This document shows positions 22,354-33,491 of a stretch of DNA of 64,000 nucleotides, one piece after another. Numbering within the stretch: the first letter of the stretch is position 1; each line of letters begins with the position of its first letter. The notes under the pieces are model-generated. The model had not been told where the DNA came from and did no database searches. It worked only from the letters and a program-made list of their open reading frames with translations. The translations under genes were made by a program, and so were the position numbers. Source of the stretch: Bemisia tabaci (lineage: Eukaryota; Arthropoda; Insecta; Hemiptera; Aleyrodidae); NCBI RefSeq assembly GCF_918797505.1, contig NC_092800.1, forward strand, positions 43,082,369-43,146,368. Direction: 5' to 3'.

Positions 22354-23735
22354 TCGTAGATATAACATGAGGAATACTACCAGGAATTAAAGTATCTTCT
22401 CTCAGAAGCCTACCTAGTTCCGTCCACCATACTTGTTTCCGTGAGTTAAGGCTCCTTGTGCTTATTTCAAATGACCTCACGCGAAACCAGAATCGGACAG
22501 GATGGGCAACAAATTTTTAAAATCTTAGATAGCTCCAAATTCATGATCATTGAAATGAAAGCGATCCTCACATTGGGAATAGTTGGTGTATGGTAGCAAA
22601 ATTATGAAGATAGGTGATTTGACAACCTTGCACACAAAATGAATTTTGTGGACTGTTGGTGTAGGTATCATATTGATGGCACTTTTTCGATTGCGCATGT
22701 TTTAAAAAAATGACGTCAAATTTTTCAAAAATATATGTAACCTCAGTATTTTTTAATGATTGTCTGGTGAACTTACCATTTCATAATGGCCTGGCTTGAA
22801 TCTGTCGCCAGTCTTGAGGTAAAATCCTTGAAAGGTAAGCCAGCGCACAAAAATGTTGAATACAATGAACAAATAGTACCTGAAATTGAATATGTGTCAC
22901 TTCAATGTATATACGAACGGAAGCTTAATTCTTCCGGATCAAATGAGACGCACTTATGAGAAAATTACACACAATTCCCAACCGCGTTTTTACAGTTTAC
23001 AAGAATTAAGTTTAGATTATCACTGAACACATATTATTTACGGCAATTATTTTATCCCAATCGCAACAACTTAATGGAGATTCGAAATTGATTGAACAAA
23101 AATCACGTTTATAGAATTGTTCCTCGTTTCTTTCCAAGAGCAGACACTTTTTCAAGTCGAAAAATATGCAATTTTCAATCCGAAGCGTAGTGTCAATTGT
23201 CCTCGTTTCTTTTAATCTACGAAGCACTTGAGGACAACTTAAATGCAGCTTCCGGCATACAAAAAAATTGGCTGTGAGAATATTCCAAACTCTTTGCGAA
23301 AAATTCAACACAGAACTTGTAATTTTTTAAAAGCGATAAGGAAACTACTTCAGAAATGTTTCAAGTCAGGAAGTATATAGTACCCAAAGATTCTTCCAAA
23401 AAAATCTGATAGAAATTATGAAATTGCCTATCAACTATCAGTACATAAACTGTCTTTTGGAGAATGAATTTTCCACAATTTTTTTGAAAAACGCAGCACA
23501 AACTTCGAAATTTTCCGTAACGACAGAAAGCTGCAGCGACAGCGTGTAGGTAAATTTACGTTAAAATCCACCGCAATTTTTCCGGAAACTAATCTCAATT
23601 TTCCCCGTACCGATTTTCGAGTTTCAATTATGTAAAAGCTTAAATAACAAGCGAACAGACGCGAGCAGAACTACAACTTCTAAAAGCGAAACAACTTTTT
23701 TTTTAAAAAAAATGACCAAAAAACGGCGGATCCCG
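22354..23735. other. No supported gene
   Basis: AT-rich sequence without MITE hallmarks. A 99-codon - strand ORF at 23012-23311 lacks domain or splice support. Confidence 0.4.
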
Positions 23736-24110
23736 ACTCTTGCGAGCGCACAGCCGGACCCTGGGAGCGCGAAAAATTTGACGGGGAAACCGGCGCGAAA
23801 ATTTCGGAGCCTGGATACGCGCACAGCGCTCGGCGAGCGACGAAAATTTGTTGCAGGCCGGCTCGAGCCTCCGCGTTGCTTGGTCGAACAACGGAGCACA
23901 CACAATATTTCAACCACTTGCCAACACGTGAGCCCCCGCCCCCCGCCCGCCCGGGGTTCCGTGTTACCCAAGTCCCGTCCCGGCGGGTCGGCCCCGACAA
24001 ATTGGCACTAATGACCGGGCTGACGTCACCGGGTCCAGCCAGTCACCGCTCTCTGCCTGGTCTGCCTAGATCAACGAGGACAGGAACGATGTCGTTAGAC
24101 CTAGAGAAGG
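23736..24110. promoter_or_regulatory. CpG-rich block, possible promoter region
   Basis: The most GC-rich non-repetitive stretch of the window, with many CG dinucleotides and a palindromic CRE-like TGACGTCA at 24021-24028. Overlapping ORFs on both strands are what GC-rich DNA produces. CpG-rich patches often mark 5' ends of genes, but no TATA, Inr, donor site or adjacent exon was identified, so a promoter is inference only. Confidence 0.3.
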
Positions 24111-24229
24111 TTTTTCAATCTCGATTGGGGGCCAGGCATTGTGCCGCCTTTGGAACAGAACCAGAGACGGTGGCAGTCGCTAGAGTTTTTTTTCGGCGAG
24201 GGCAACGGCCAAATTCGCCCGAAATTTGA

Positions 24230-24620
24230 GGGGTTTGGAGGACAAGGCGTATAAGTGCAGTTTTTGAAAAATTGAGGTATTAATGTCCCCGCCAAATCGT
24301 GAATTGAAGGAATAAAGCAGGAAATGAGGAGATGAGATCTACCGGAGGAGCTCTGGCAAGATTGCTGTCAGTGGCGGTTGGGTGTCGCAGAGCGCACAGA
24401 AGCGCTATAAGAGCGACTTATTAGTAGTACGTATTAATGTTTTCAAGTTAAACTAGTCTCTCTGTGGAAAATTCGCTCCCAAATTCCAATTTTTATGCAT
24501 CAAAAAGTCAGTTTGAATTTTCTTTCCGCCATGAGGATCCATGTAATTTCGGAAGTTCAAACACGTATTTTTCGAAATAGCAAAAATTGCACTTGTGCGC
24601 CTTGTTCACCGAGCCCCTTA
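24230..24620. mobile_element. Foldback element K, copy 2 (with internal extra sequence)
   Basis: TTTGGAGGACAAGGCGTATA at the left; TTGTGCGCCTTGTTCACCGAG at the right is broken by one base from the usual mirror. The right half holds the reverse of the standard interior (GGATCCATGTAATTTCGG). About 150 bp of unrelated sequence lies between the arms. Confidence 0.75.
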
Positions 24621-25451
24621 ATTGTAGTTTTGATAGCTCCACCTTCAAAGTCAGTGAGCGGGAAAGTTCAAAAATGTCTCGAATACGTTTGGAAAAATAT
24701 TCAAATGATAAAGAATTTTAGGGATGAAAGTCTCAAAATCTACTGAATAGTTGCTAGTTAGCGGAATGGTTGCTTGTCTGCTAGTTCTTTTGAGTTCAAT
24801 AATTGTTTTCATTATTCTTCCAAAAACACGTAAAAATAATAATATTTAAGACATAATATTAGTTACTTTTTCTGCCCTTCTGAACAAAAAAAAACAAAAA
24901 TGCGGATACGCCTCCTCATCAGCGAGCAGCTCACTTTTTCATAAAACTTCACCAATGGGATTATACCGTCAACAAATCCTCTCTGAAAGTTGGCGGTGCC
25001 TGTACTATGTAATGTCCTTTTGGCTCCAAATCAAACCGAAAATTTGTATTTTCGGTAGGCCTCTATCTGTTAATTTGTTTCTTCGTTAATCTAGAGCACA
25101 GATCAACTCAAATATCGGACAATCGAACGTGATGAAAAATTAGTGGGCGTGATTTGAATTAATTGGTGTCTAAGCCGACGAGGGGTGTGACGATATCAGG
25201 AAAGAAAAATGTGAAAATTCTGTCATTGCCTCATCATCCAGCTGGAGGCCACTCTTTGTTGCTTACGGTCAACTTTTCAACTTAGTCTTTGATTGAGCTA
25301 TTTTAAATCCCTATAGAATTAGAAACTTCAACAGTTTTTTCCATGCAGTAGAAAGAGATAGTCACTCACGACATATCCCTCTGTATTCACAACATCAATA
25401 TAATGTCCTCCAAACATTCCATATGACGGGAATGTCTGAATATGTCTTTAC
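24621..25451. other. No supported feature
   Basis: AT-rich sequence; no ORF, MITE end or tandem repeat recognised. Confidence 0.45.
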
Positions 25452-25641
25452 ACACTAACGGCTGTGGAAGCGATACTTACGGGCTATATAGAAATATCGT
25501 CCGCGTTTCGGGCTCAGAGGCCGAAAGTTCGGGGTGTAGCACCCGGAGCACTCAAAGCTACGGCTCCAGGACCCGAAACTTTCGGCTTCTGAGCCCGGAA
25601 CGGACGGTGTATCTACATAGCCCGTAACTTTTTTCTCAGTG
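25452..25641. repeat. Foldback element, CACTG-A8 type (copy 2)
   Basis: Matches 157-354: ACTTACGGGCTATATAG, GTAGCACCCGGAGCA, AGCTACGGCTCCAG and the right end TTTTTTCTCAGTG. The left terminus is degraded. Confidence 0.75.
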
Positions 25642-25719
25642 CATTGATTGCCGCATCAAAGTCATCGATAGGTCAATATTCGATACACGATTGTCGAGAG
25701 CATGACATTTTCTTCAAAA

Positions 25720-25834
25720 CACTGGAAAAAAACACATTGGATCCAAGCAAAAATCCGATGGATCAAGAGTATTTTTTCTTGTCAATGTTTTCAAGAGTCT
25801 GGACTCTAGATCCAATATGTTTTCTTCCCCAGTG
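25720..25834. mobile_element. MITE family F, internally deleted copy
   Basis: CACTGGAAAAAAACACATTGG then directly the right arm (AAGCAAAAATCCGAT, GTCTGGACTCTAGATCC) and CCCCAGTG. About 110 bp of the usual 225 is missing. Confidence 0.75.
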
Positions 25835-26278
25835 TATGGATGTCGCAGTTCATACGTCAAAAATTACGCCTTCCCTTTTTGCACGGCTCGGTTCAATTTA
25901 GTTGCAATACAAAGGATAAACAGTCGGAAATACATTTTATTTTATGTTTAGCGCCACCCACGAGTAAGATGGGGTTCAGTGCACTGAGTATCCGCCGGTG
26001 AGGCTGGATGCCTCCCGCCGGCCAAGCCAAAGCCGATACCGGCGTCGATTTATTAATGGCCAATTATTGACGTCGCGGGAAGGGGAGGGGGCACAACTCG
26101 GCGCAACGTGCCAAAAATCGAGCAATTAATGTACTTGGGGGCCTGAAAAGCGCACTCGTAAACGCCTCGTAAAAGTTCATACCCTCTCCGTTATGTCTTC
26201 ACCTCTGCCGTTATACACACTGCCTTACTTCACCTTTTTCGTTCACTCCGTTTATTGATTGAGTATCGATCACTCCTA
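25835..26278. other. No supported feature
   Basis: Unique-looking, moderately GC-rich around 25970-26120. No gene structure seen. Confidence 0.4.
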
Positions 26279-26309
26279 CCAGCCGGCTGATTATTGAAAT
26301 TGTAGACAA

Positions 26310-26537
26310 CACTGAAAAAAACAACCATTGGATCTAGAGTCCAGACTCTTGAAAACATTGACAAGAAAAAGGACTCTTGATTCAATCAGATTTAGGCTTA
26401 AATCAAAAAGAATTAGCTCAAATAAAGAGGCTTGGTTCTTGATTTAAGCTAAGATCCGATTGAATCAAGAGTATTTTTTCTTGTCGATGTTTTTAAGAGT
26501 CTGGACTCTAGATCCAATGTGTTTTTTTTTTCCAGTG
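26310..26537. mobile_element. MITE family F, copy in duplicated unit 1
   Basis: CACTGAAAAAAACAACC to TTTTTTTTTCCAGTG with both GGATCTAGAGTCC arms. Confidence 0.85.
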
Positions 26538-26569
26538 TAGGGGTATTTTGTCTTTTACCTCCTGTATTA

Positions 26570-27089
26570 ACCAGCGGGCTGATTATTGAAATTGTAGACA
26601 ACACTGGAAAAAAACAACGCATTGGATCTAGAGTCCAGACTCTTGAAAACATTGACAAGAAAAAGGACTCTTGATTCAATCAGATTTTTGCTTAAATCAA
26701 AAGGAAATTCGCTCAAATTCAGAGGCTTGGTTCTTGATTTAAAGCTAAAATCCGATTGAATCAAGAGTATTTTTTCTTGTCGATGTTTTCAAGAGTCCGA
26801 ACTCTAGATCCAATGTGTTTTTTTCCAGTGAAAGCAATATACAAAGAAGACAAAAAGGATATGGAGGGATCCTATTGGTGGAAACGGGTGGTTGAAATAG
26901 ACAAAGGAAGTAGGTAATGGACTGACTAACGGCAAATCACGAGAGACCCTTTAGTTAGTCCATCATTTATCCTCTTAGTCTATAAGAACCACCCATTTCA
27001 ACCAATAGCATCGCTCCATACTCCCTATGTCTTCTGTGTCTATAGCACTGTTTATAGATTTCGACAATCAGCCCGCTGGCCAGAATCAG
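26570..27089. mobile_element. MITE family I, copy 2, interrupted by MITE F
   Basis: Left end ACCAGCGGGCTGATTATTG, right end CGACAATCAGCCCGCTGG. Family F (26602-26830) is inserted about 30 bp inside the left end, close to the position where palindrome J interrupts copy 1. Confidence 0.8.
26602..26830. mobile_element. MITE family F, copy in duplicated unit 2 (nested)
   Basis: CACTGGAAAAAAACAACGC to TTTTTTTCCAGTG, flanked by AA on both sides, inside MITE I. Confidence 0.87.
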
Positions 27090-27812
27090 AAAGAAGAAAG
27101 AGAGGAAAATGCCGGCAGGACACAACCCTCTCAGGATTGAAACAGTTGTCCTACTCAGTATGAAACATTGTAATTGTGGCTTGGAGGACAAGGCGCATAA
27201 GTGCGGTTTTTGCTATTTCGAGAAATGCGTGTTTGAAATTTCAAAATTACATGAATCCTTATGGCGGAGAGAAAGTTCAAACTGACTTTTTAATGCTTAA
27301 AAATTGTAATTTGGGAGCGAATTTTCCACAGAATTGCATTAAGACTAGTTTTACCTGAAATCATTATTATCTCAAAAACTGAACTCATGCGCCTTGTCCT
27401 CCAAGCCCTTCCATTATGATTTACTGAAATTGTCAAAAAGAGAATTTTCAGTGTTGAGGTATTGCCATCTGTCATTTAGACAGGTTAGATGAACGTGTCC
27501 GCCTTTGCGAGGTGGTGGGTTTACCATTTATACCCTCAAACACGCTGTATATCCGCCAGGGAAGAAATTGACCATATGCGTAATGGTGTAATGTGTGAAG
27601 TATCTCTTCGATGTCGAAGGCGCTGGAAACGCTGCGCTGCGCTGCTTGCCGGCGCGCTGTTAGTTGCCCACGATAACTCTGACTGAGACGTTGTTTCTCG
27701 GAATATAATCGTGTTGCCAACTATTCGTGGGCTCATATTGAAAATAGTTATGTTTTGACCAGAACCTTCTTGCGGAACTGGAGTCAACTGAACTGGTTAA
27801 AATATTTGTCAG
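26831..27812. repeat. Segmental duplication, copy 2
   Basis: Paralogous to 13481-14452, including the MITE I right half, the element K copy and unique flanks. Ends at AAATATTTGTCAGG. Confidence 0.85.
27177..27405. mobile_element. Foldback element K, copy 3
   Basis: Same ends and interior as 13819-14050, carried by the segmental duplication rather than by independent insertion. Confidence 0.85.
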
Positions 27813-27848
27813 GTTCCGCAGGTTTCTTAACCTCACGCAGTATCTCTT

Positions 27849-28326
27849 AGGGGCCGTTTAAGCACTACGTAACGCACTTTTTCCGATTTTTTTACCCCAC
27901 CCTCCCCCGTTGCAACGCATCCCTAACGCAGCCCTACACCTCCCCCCATTTTGAATTACGTAACGCTGGCCTGCCCCCCTCCAATTTCCAAAAAATTACC
28001 GAACAGATGTATGCGGGAAGGGCGGGATTTTTAATTTGTTGCACGTTTTTTTCAAAAATTTGTTCTCCTTCGGCTCGGATTTGTTAAGGTCCAGTTACAC
28101 GATCAAATGGAGCCATCAAATTGGGCCTCTCATTGGTCGCATCCTCACTTCAGGTCTTTTTCCACCAATCAGAGCTTCAGTTTGATGGCTCAATTTGATC
28201 GTGTAACTGAGCCTTTACGCAACGTTGGGCTTGACCCCCCTCCCCCTCATAACGCTGACCACCAGCACCATAACACTGGCTCAAACCCCCATTCCTCCCT
28301 CAATTGCGTTACGTAATACTTGAATG
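27849..28326. mobile_element. MITE family M (TACGTAACGC ends) with nested MITE
   Basis: GGGGCCGTTTAAGCACTACG with TAACGCAC at the left; TGCGTTACGTAATACTTGAA at the right. The interior is GC-rich with repeated CCCTCCCCC and TAACGC motifs. GTATTACGTAACGC-type ends are common in insect MITEs as I recall. It contains a nested foldback at 28084-28216. Confidence 0.7.
28084..28216. mobile_element. Nested foldback N
   Basis: TTAAGGTCCAGTTACACGAT and ATCGTGTAACTGAGCCTTTA are inverted repeats. GGAGCCATCAAATTGGGC mirrors the right arm, and CATTGGTCGC / CCACCAATCAGAG lie at the centre. Confidence 0.8.
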
Positions 28327-28691
28327 TAATGGTAATGGTAATGTAACTTGAATGTTAATGGTATAAGACTCTGTATAAAATGTCAAAATTCTAAATAAGT
28401 TGAGCTTCATTGAAATAGGTCATCGCGATATGTCACAACGAAATTTGTTGAAATATAATATACAGAGTAAATTACCTGATTATTGATGAACATTAAAATA
28501 TAATCGGTGCATATTATTGGTACAACAAAAATAAATCGATAGCAGTGATTGTACGCGTTTCAAGATACCGGAACTTATCGAAATCTCATTTTAAATCCGT
28601 TTCCGTGGAAAAATAATATTAAAAAATTAAGACCTTTCACATAAGTTTTGGTTGCACCGCGGTAGATTGCAATCTCCGCAGTACAAACACA
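28327..28691. other. No supported feature
   Basis: Starts with a short GGTAAT/AATGGTA run; otherwise AT-rich with no ORF. Confidence 0.45.
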
Positions 28692-28699
28692 CATTTGTT

Positions 28700-28862
28700 C
28701 AGAGGCAGAGCCAGCAATTTGGCAACACCGGAGTTCCTCCATTTAAACCTATGTTAAATAATCGATTCTGGTCGGAGCACCAGGCCCTTCCAAGAATCGA
28801 TACATTTTCATGGGTTTAAATGGAGAGAAAACGATGTTGTTAATTTGCTGTATCCGCCAATG
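28700..28862. mobile_element. hAT MITE family B, copy 5
   Basis: 163 bp from CAGAGGCAGAGCCAGC to GTATCCGCCAATG. Perfect 8-bp target duplication CATTTGTT (28692-28699 and 28863-28870). The 106-codon ORF beginning at 28810 starts inside the MITE and is not accepted. Confidence 0.92.
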
Positions 28863-29804
28863 CATTTGTTTAAATTGTTTCGAAGGGGATCGATATTCAA
28901 TTGTTGCCACTATTTTCCTGAAAGGATATCGAAAAATATCGAGAGTGACTGGAGAGAATCGATTAGATGGAGGTAAATATCGAGCAAGAAGCGAGGTCGA
29001 TGAACCTTGTCGAAAATCTCACGTTATTCAAGTCTTCTCTAAAAATATTTTATCCCTCTCCCAGACCCCAATGAAAATGTTTGAGGATGACGAATTTTGT
29101 TTATTCTCTGGCCGTCAACCCACAGGATGAGGAGCATATTTTACGAGTTCATTATGAACAGCTTGGAACCCTGAGTTTTGGCTTATATTGTTTAAATAAA
29201 AATGGAGGGAAAAGGCCAGGGCGTGGTTCAGTTTCAGAGGATTTATTTATGTTCTAACGGGAAGATAGGACGACACCATTTTGAAAAAGTCCAAAGAAAT
29301 GGCTCTTACTTTTTGCAAGTTTATTTTTGGAATACGTCAATCGTGCAACTTTGTAGTTGTGAAAGAACTATTGCTTTAATCCATTAACTTCACAGTGTTG
29401 GATGACTGGTGCGAGCGAGAACAATCGCTTTTCTTTGGAGTTTGCGTGATTTGTTCGACAAATACTTCTACTTGAGGAAAGTTAAGAGTATCTTTCCTTA
29501 GAATCTACCGATAATGGACGGGATATAAATGTTCCGTTTTTGGGCCATGCATTTTCACCTTTTACTTAGGAGATTTATTTCGAAAAAAAAAAACTTTTCA
29601 CCACAGTTGTCTTGAAATGGAAACCAGGGGCATTCTTCTATCAAAGAAGTTCATTACAGTAAAAAAATCTGGAGGGGAAAAAACGAATATTTCACTATTT
29701 TTGGGAGCATTGTGAGAGCACAACACAGGGGTGAAGTGAGAGCGAAAAAGGCATAATCATTTATTTTCCTTGCCGTGATTGAGCAGAACTGGCAGAAGTA
29801 CTGC
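28863..29804. other. No supported gene
   Basis: The ORF continuing from the MITE to 29130 and a 61-codon ORF at 29202-29387 show no domain or splice support. Confidence 0.4.
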
Positions 29805-30083
29805 GCGCAACTATTCGTGCTCCTAGGTCACCCATATTGCCGTCACATTTATTGAAGGCGAACTTGAAAGAGTGAGAGAGAGACCCTCAATAAGGGGTAT
29901 AAGCGCAACTATTCGTGCTCCTAAGCCGCTCAAATTGCCGTCAGAATTATTGAAGGCGAACTTGACAGAGTGAGAGACCCTCAATAAGAGGAATGCGCGC
30001 AACTATTCGTACTCCTAAGCCGCCCTTATTGCCATACCACTTATTGAAGGCGAACTTGAGAGAATGAGAGATACGCAATACTG
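29805..30083. repeat. ~96 bp tandem repeat, three units
   Basis: Units start at 29805, 29903 and 29997 (98 and 94 bp apart). Each runs GCGCAACTATTCGT, GCTCCTA, CCGTCA, ATTATTGAAGGCGAACTTGA and AGAGTGAGAGA. A fourth, diverged unit at about 30392-30480 lies beyond an inserted family C MITE. Confidence 0.85.
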
Positions 30084-30335
30084 CCTTTCTGAGGAAGGAC
30101 GCCGTGTGAACATTAAAGAGTTGCCAAATTTCCCTCGATAAAATGTTCATTTTTGAGGAAAGTTATGAATATTTTTCCTTGAAATTTTCAGGAACTTTAG
30201 GTAAAATTGCGAACAAAATTATCTTAAAAATTGGAGAGGAAATATTCATAAGTTTACCAAGAAATTCGTGTTTTATCAAAGGAAATTTGGTAACGCCTGG
30301 AGGTTCTTACGGCTTTTTTCCTTAGCACGGTAGTA
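30079..30335. mobile_element. MITE family C inserted in the tandem array
   Basis: TACTGCCTTTCTGAGGAAGG to TTCCTTAGCACGGTAGTA, with GTTGCCAAATTTCCCTCG and GGAAATTTGGTAACGCC subterminal. It separates units 3 and 4 of the ~96 bp repeat. Confidence 0.82.
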
Positions 30336-30480
30336 TAGTGGAAGAATTAACGCATTTGTCGGGTCTGTGCAGTGAAGAATGCCACAAAACTGCTGCGTGC
30401 AACTATTGATGCTCCAAAACCGCTTCATGATTTCATCAAATTCTTTGAAGACTAACCCGACAGAATGAGAGATCTACCTA

Positions 30481-31449
30481 TTCGTAAAGGGAAATATGAC
30501 TTCTATTTCTATAGAAACAATGAATGTGCCATAGATTTCCCTATGCAAATAAGTGCGTGTATAGATGAACCAAAAATTGTAATTCCTTATTAAGTAATGC
30601 AGTCTAATTCATTTACTGTGCTTTTTTCTTGGTACGATCTTACAGCAACACCTGGATATTTTATTTTAACTTTTGTATTATTTGCTTCTCGACTCATACT
30701 TGTTTAGATTATGTCCTTCGAACAAAGCTTTCAGGGCGTCTACGCTACCCTCTGCCTTCTGATGAACTAGTCGATGGAAGTCTAAATTCGACAGTTTCAA
30801 GGTTTGTTCCTCGATGTGCGTAGACAATTTTAACTCATCGGGAAGGAAGAAGCTTGGAACACTTGTAACATCGATGACCTACGAATGGTCGGAAAGTTAA
30901 GTGAAAGTGAATTGGATGCATAAACTTGACGGTTCTCGATAAATCACCCTGGCGATGTGAAATTTTCGCCGTCATAAAAACAATCTGTCACATAAATTTG
31001 GTCGCAAAAATTTGCACATCATTCCCAGAGATTCCACACGGCCGTAAGAGAGGTCGAAAGCTGATTCACAGTATATTTCGTGCTTCGATCCCATGCGCCA
31101 GTAATGGAACCTCACCACTTACAAGATCAACCGCCGCGCGCCGCACTATGGTCCCAATAGCCCGATTCAAGCGGCATCAAATCAGATATGTTTTTTAAAC
31201 CTCGAAACATGAGTTTTTAGGGGTTTTTTTGGGTCGCTGAGTGCGAATGTGCAAATATTTTTCAGAAAAAAAATACATTTTTAACATTTTTATACTTTTA
31301 TATAACTGTGGTAATATTTTGTACAGAAACCTTAAATTGAGGCACATACACCAAGTCAACGCGGAGTCAAAATTTTGACTCTAATTTTAATTTTTGGAAT
31401 TCCTTGGCTTTGTTTCCCCGCGAAATGGTGTGGACCCAGCACCTTTTCT
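30481..31449. other. No supported gene
   Basis: Contains a decayed relative of foldback G (about 30500-30600) and short ORFs (30629-30823, 30926-31198) with no domain, signal peptide or splice context. Confidence 0.4.
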
Positions 31450-32090
31450 CCACCTTGTTTAAAAAACAAGTACATTTTCAAAACGTGGCAAATATTTGTA
31501 AAACCTTTTCTAAGCCATGGCATCGATATTAATCTCAATGAGCCGTAGTTGTGTTGAAAGAAACTATACAAAAATGAATAGAAGAGGGAAAAAACCAAGA
31601 AGCACATAATCTTTGGTTTTAACCCGTTTGTACATCGATCTTTTAGAGTCAAACGTCCAATTTTGAACGTTTGCGGTTGCGCGTACACCACGCTGCAGCA
31701 CAGTAAAAGCACAAAATACAAAAGAAAAAATTGAAGTGCTTTGGACATCATTAAATTTGACACGGAACCACCTTCATTTTCACGAAACAAACATTATATT
31801 TTCCTTTAATACATATTTTTTCCCCCCATCAATTTGAATGAGAATAATGCAGAGTGTGCGAACATTTCAAAATCATGAGTTGAAAAACGCTGACTTCGCG
31901 AGTTTAAATGTTAGAGCCTAACACAGCGGAGCGGCGCGTGGTGTCAGTGCAACTTGCGCACTGGCGCCTACAAACCTAACAGAGATACTTCACGCATTGC
32001 GCAATGCGTGAAGTATCCCTGTTAGGTTTGAAGGCGCCATTGCGCTAGTCGCGTCGATTGCCCTCGCCAGCCGTGGCGCGCCGCGTAAAT
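31450..32090. mobile_element. Element H, fragment without ends
   Basis: Matches 9760-10390 of the complete element (ACGTGGCAAATATTTG, ATGGCATCGATATTAATCTC, GCGTACACCACGCTGCAGC, AAATTTGACACGGAACCACC), but both GTCCAC/GTGGAC arrays and termini are absent. A - strand ORF over 31356-31790 reads with a signal-peptide-like start, yet the same stretch in the other two copies is frame-broken. Confidence 0.75.
31963..32038. repeat. Core hairpin of element H (copy 2)
   Basis: GGCGCCTACAAACCTAAC to GTTAGGTTTGAAGGCGCC with GATACTTCACGC mirrored; one or two mismatches in the stem. Confidence 0.88.
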
Positions 32091-32375
32091 TTTTCGCATC
32101 TTTTTCATTCCTTCAATTTTCTGAATTATGCTGTGCTTGTCACACACTTGCGTTTTAATGGTATAGTTTTAAGAATTCTTACAATTTGCGAAGTATAATA
32201 AAAGTTAAAAAAAGAATAAGAAGAGAGTTAAAAATTTGAAACATTTTTTCATTCTAATACCGTTACCCCCTGATCAAGGATGAAATTGCAAAATTTAAAT
32301 GTTTGATTGCTCAACTTTATCAAAAATTGAGTCCTTCAATGACACAAATACTCACAAAAGTTATCAGAATCCATG

Positions 32376-32714
32376 CACCGAAAAAAATTCTCGGCGTTTA
32401 TACCAAGGTCCGTTGGTACCTTTACCATCTCACTTTTTTTACCAGTTATTGATAATTTTACCAAGATAGACAGGTAAGCTTACTTAAAAACCGGTATTTT
32501 TACAGTTTTTTTTCAGGTAAGAATACCACTTTTATTGGTAATCATTTCCGGTAACTTCGCCATTTTATCTCGGTAATTCTACCACAGTCGATGAAAAATA
32601 TTGGCGTTTTTACCAAGGTCGGGTAAAATTAGCGAGCAAGTGCAATAATTTTACCGAGAATTCTTGGTAATTTTACCCTTTTCTTAGTAAATACACCGAG
32701 ATTTTTTTTCAGTG
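32376..32714. mobile_element. MITE family O, copy 1 (TTACC-rich)
   Basis: Ends CACCGAAAAAAATTCTCGG and CCGAGATTTTTTTTCAGTG. The interior is packed with TTTTACC, GGTAA and TTGGTA motifs in both orientations (CCAAGGTC, GGTAAGCTTAC, ACCGGTATTTTTAC). The copy at 54600-55011 is in the opposite orientation. Confidence 0.8.
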
Positions 32715-32792
32715 TAAAAATGTTCTTTAGTGCTGATTGATGAATTAAGATTGAAGAGGTTTGGTTACACCATCTATCGTAATTTATGACGG

Positions 32793-32960
32793 TGTTCATC
32801 TGACAACAATGTCAGTGTCAGCTGATAAAATGTATATTTTCTCATAAGAGGTTAATAAAAGTTTTCAGTCAGTCTTTGACATCTACCGAGAATTGTTTTG
32901 GTATTTATTTATAATTACTACGTAATTATATATTTTTCTTATTAAAAACTAAGAAAAACA
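32793..32960 (+). repeat. 5' LTR (168 bp)
   Basis: Begins TGTTCATCTGACAACAATG, ends AAGAAAAACA. Contains GGTTAATAAAAGTTTTCAG, whose AATAAA may serve as polyadenylation signal, and the TACGTA palindrome. Confidence 0.93.
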
Positions 32961-32978
32961 TGGTGACCCCGACGTGAT
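32961..32978 (+). other. Primer-binding site, tRNA-Trp
   Basis: TGGTGACCCCGACGTGAT, immediately after the LTR. It is the complement of the 3' end of insect and vertebrate tRNA-Trp including CCA; the same primer class is used by avian retroviruses. Confidence 0.88.
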
Positions 32979-33335
32979 CTTCATCTGCGCAATTTAGAAG
33001 ACGTCAACGAAACATTAAAAATTTTCATAAAAGTGGAATATACGGCCGAATTGAAAAGATAATTATCATCTTTTGGTTGAGACATGCAGTGATCGCTCGA
33101 TCTCCGTGTCAATACCAAGTATGTGCAGTAATGGATTTGTCTCCACATACCTGAGCTATTAAAAATCGTGCAGTAATCGACCGATTTCCACGACTCGATT
33201 GGGCAATATCAAGCGGTAATTCGGCCTAATAATGCAAAAAGCGAAAAAAGCCAGCCTTTTGGCAACAAAATTTCATCTTAACTATCAGCTGTCAAGCCTT
33301 GAGAACTTCGTAGCACAAGAAAACGTTAAGTAACA

Positions 33336-33491
33336 TGACGAACTTAAACATTCGTTATGAGGAAGCCAAGCAGATCTTTACCCAATTTTCCCAAGCAAAT
33401 TTTGAACTTCAAATGATCGAACCAGATGTAAATCCAAATGAGTTGAGTGAATTTGAAACAAGATTCTACGAAACAATGATAAAAGTCTAAA
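33336..33491 (+). pseudogene. Short gag-like remnant of the LTR element
   Basis: An ATG at 33336 opens a 51-codon frame ending at a TAA. It is acidic with aromatic-acidic pairs (NELSEFETRFYETM), a style seen at the N-terminus of LTR-retrotransposon gag proteins. Downstream frames are closed repeatedly. Assignment to gag rests on position, about 360 bp after the primer site, more than on sequence. Confidence 0.35.

Larger units (their letters stand above)
26279..26830. repeat. Tandem duplication of MITE I end plus MITE F (292 bp offset)
   Basis: GGCTGATTATTGAAATTG and TAGACAACACTG occur at 26284 and again at 26576, each followed by a complete family F element. The unit is therefore [left end of MITE I + MITE F], present twice in direct orientation. 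Confidence 0.8.

Noticed and set aside
23624..24229. Overlapping ORFs on both strands, up to 117 codons
   Set aside because: GC-rich DNA opens all frames; no consistent codon pattern, domain or splice sites.
31356..31790. 144-codon minus-strand ORF with a signal-peptide-like start
   Set aside because: It lies within an element H fragment; the same stretch in copies at 9378-10890 and 41404-42895 is frame-broken, so there is no sign of coding constraint.
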